From JAVMKJ01 sp031732875 (lineage in GTDB: Bacteria; Pseudomonadota; Gammaproteobacteria; Competibacterales; Competibacteraceae): 6,141 nt of DNA. The notes under the pieces were generated by a model that did no database searches, was not told the origin of the DNA, and saw only the letters and a program-made list of their open reading frames with translations. The DNA lies in the NCBI GenBank assembly GCA_031732875.1, contig JAVMKL010000086.1, positions 1-6,141 on the forward strand, given 5' to 3'. The translations under genes were made by a program, and so were the position numbers. Within the stretch, counting starts at the first letter, position 1, and every line of letters begins with the position of its first letter. Positions 5,252 to 6,141 of the stretch are shown one piece after another.

Positions 5252-5274
5252 TCCCTCTCCCGCTGGGAGAGGGA
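5252..5274. repeat. Hairpin of a common dispersed intergenic repeat type
   Basis: TCCCTCTCCC and GGGAGAGGGA form a perfect 10-bp stem around GCT, followed on the plus strand by TTGAGGGTGAGGGTG. From general knowledge, CCCTCTCCC/GGGAGAGGG plus an adjacent GGGTGAGGG is a widespread intergenic repeat in many proteobacteria. Here it sits about 20 nt beyond the 3' end of tRNA-Sec, where it may end or protect the selB-selC transcript. Confidence 0.6.
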
Positions 5275-5294
5275 TTGAGGGTGAGGGTGTTTAT

Positions 5295-5391
5295 TGGCGG
5301 AAGGGCGTGGGAGTCGAACCCACCAAGGACCGCCTGACGGCCCCCACCGGATTTGAAGTCCGGCCGCCTCACCGGATGACGCCGCCCTTCC
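5295..5391 (-). tRNA. selC: tRNA-Sec (anticodon UCA)
   Basis: This is the selenocysteine tRNA that reads UGA with SelB. Read on the minus strand, it begins GGAAGGGC and ends GCCCTTCC-G-CCA, giving the 8-bp acceptor stem typical of bacterial tRNA-Sec, with CCA encoded. The anticodon loop CTTCAAA has TCA at 5356-5354. The long variable arm contains GGGCCG paired with CGGTCC, and the T arm is GTGGG-TTCGACT-CCCAC. Much of it matches E. coli selC as I remember it, for example TCCGGTGAGGCGG and GGACTTCAAATCC. It is 97 nt against 95 in E. coli; one extra base is an A in the 5' strand of the D stem and one is in the variable arm. Its 5' end is 3 nt after the selB stop codon, so it is probably cut from a selB transcript by RNase P. 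Confidence 0.96.
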
Positions 5392-5394
5392 AGC

Positions 5395-6141
5395 TTATTT
5401 TGATTCGTGAGTCGCAAGATCGAGCAGGGTATCGCGGAAGATACGATGCCCGTCTCCTATCCGGTGAGAGTAGCCAAGGCGATCGAAGAATTCCAGGATG
5501 TGAATCGCGACTTTGCGCCCGCCGCCGATCCGGTCGCGGAAGCTGGCCGCGCGGGCCTCGCCCTCGCATTCGGTCAGTTCGAGGGCGATGGCCGACAGTT
5601 CCGCCACCGCCGCCCGCGTGAAGAAGTGATCGTGGGCCACCTGAAACACCTCGCCCATGCCCGCCAGTTGCCTGAGCAGGCGCCGGGTCCGGTCCTCCTC
5701 CAGCCCGAGTTGGCGGGCGATGTCGCGCACCCGTGGCGGGTGGTAGGGCACGGCTCGCAATAGCGGTTCGATGTTGTCCCGCCACAACCGTTCGTCGGCG
5801 GGTGTCAGTTGGATCCGATGATGCGGTAGATGCGCCCACGGGCCGGTCCGCGCAATGCGCCCGTCCGCGACCAGTTCGTCGAGCAGGGCCGCGAATACCG
5901 GTCGCGCCAGGGCAGGCGCGGCGATGCGGCGCAGGCGTTCGCGGTCGGGTCCCAGCCGTTCGGGGCAACGTTCGTGCTCGACGGCGAGGGCGGCCAGCAG
6001 GAGGTCCCGCAACGCCTGCCAGCGCGCTGGCGGGAACAGCACCGGGCCGTTGGAACCCGGCACGGTCACCGCCTCCGGAAAAGCCGCCAGCGCCGCCGTC
6101 ACCGCCGGTCCCAGGTTCCACTGCCGCGCCAGCGTACCGAG
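5395..6141 (-). CDS. selB: Selenocysteine-specific elongation factor, C-terminal part (5'-partial)
   Basis: SelB is a GTPase that carries Sec-tRNA to ribosomes paused at UGA, guided by a SECIS hairpin in the mRNA. Only the last 248 residues lie in the window; the frame is open through 6141, so the GTP-binding domains and start are beyond the right edge and the GTG at 6102 is internal. The region is a string of winged-helix units: the end of the first, a second around FAALLDELVADGRIARTG, a third with VRDIARQLGLEEDRTRRLL and HDHFFTR, and a fourth with GGGRKVAIHILEFFDRLG followed by SHRIGDGHRIFR. In E. coli the last winged helices bind the SECIS RNA, and the final motif here is typical of them. 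The identification is strengthened by the adjoining selC and selD. The stop codon TAA is at 5397-5395. Confidence 0.93.
   Translation of the reverse strand, partial: LGTLARQWNLGPAVTAALAAFPEAVTVPGSNGPVLFPPARWQALRDLLLAALAVEHERCPERLGPDRERLRRIAAPALARPVFAALLDELVADGRIARTGPWAHLPHHRIQLTPADERLWRDNIEPLLRAVPYHPPRVRDIARQLGLEEDRTRRLLRQLAGMGEVFQVAHDHFFTRAAVAELSAIALELTECEGEARAASFRDRIGGGRKVAIHILEFFDRLGYSHRIGDGHRIFRDTLLDLATHESK

Noticed and set aside
5369..6121. Second minus-strand open frame of 250 codons overlapping selB
   Set aside because: It is out of frame with the SelB winged-helix sequence, and its proline/arginine-rich product is typical of a shadow frame.
1..6141. CRISPR array, insertion sequence or rRNA gene
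   Set aside because: No regularly spaced repeats, transposase motifs or rRNA-like sequence were seen.

Overview
The window looks like chromosomal DNA from a GC-rich gammaproteobacterium. A tRNA-Sec closely resembling E. coli selC, a SelD with a Cys active site, and a SelB C-terminus all fit this. A lineage such as the Competibacteraceae or a purple sulfur bacterium is possible but cannot be fixed from the sequence alone. Two regions stand out: a selenocysteine (Sec) gene cluster on the minus strand at the right, and a lower-GC sensory module in the middle.

Left (1-1494, plus strand): the 3' part of a B12-binding-type radical SAM protein (DUF4080-like), whose start lies beyond the left edge. 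Its last ~24 codons coincide with a diverged repeat that occurs again at 3641-3720.

Middle (1495-3640, plus strand): an AT-rich intergenic region with several inverted repeats, a candidate promoter and a foldable leader. It precedes a two-gene unit: a 175-aa DUF4388/PATAN-like protein (1776-2303), then a 391-aa membrane sensor (2408-3583) with a double-Cache ectodomain, two TM segments and a HAMP domain but no output domain. A perfect 11-bp hairpin follows the sensor gene. The base composition is clearly lower in GC than on either side, and the two copies of the repeat flank the module in the same orientation.

Right (3869-6141): a 58-codon gene (3869-4045, plus) encodes a putative zinc-ribbon microprotein and ends 1 nt from the end of convergent selD. 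On the minus strand the order is selB (3' part, running off the right edge), selC (tRNA-Sec, 3 nt after the selB stop) and selD (selenophosphate synthetase). SelD makes the selenium donor, tRNA-Sec carries Sec, and SelB delivers it at UGA codons. No selenoprotein gene or SECIS element was recognised in the window. The selC-selD spacer holds several strong hairpins, one of them resembling a common dispersed intergenic repeat.
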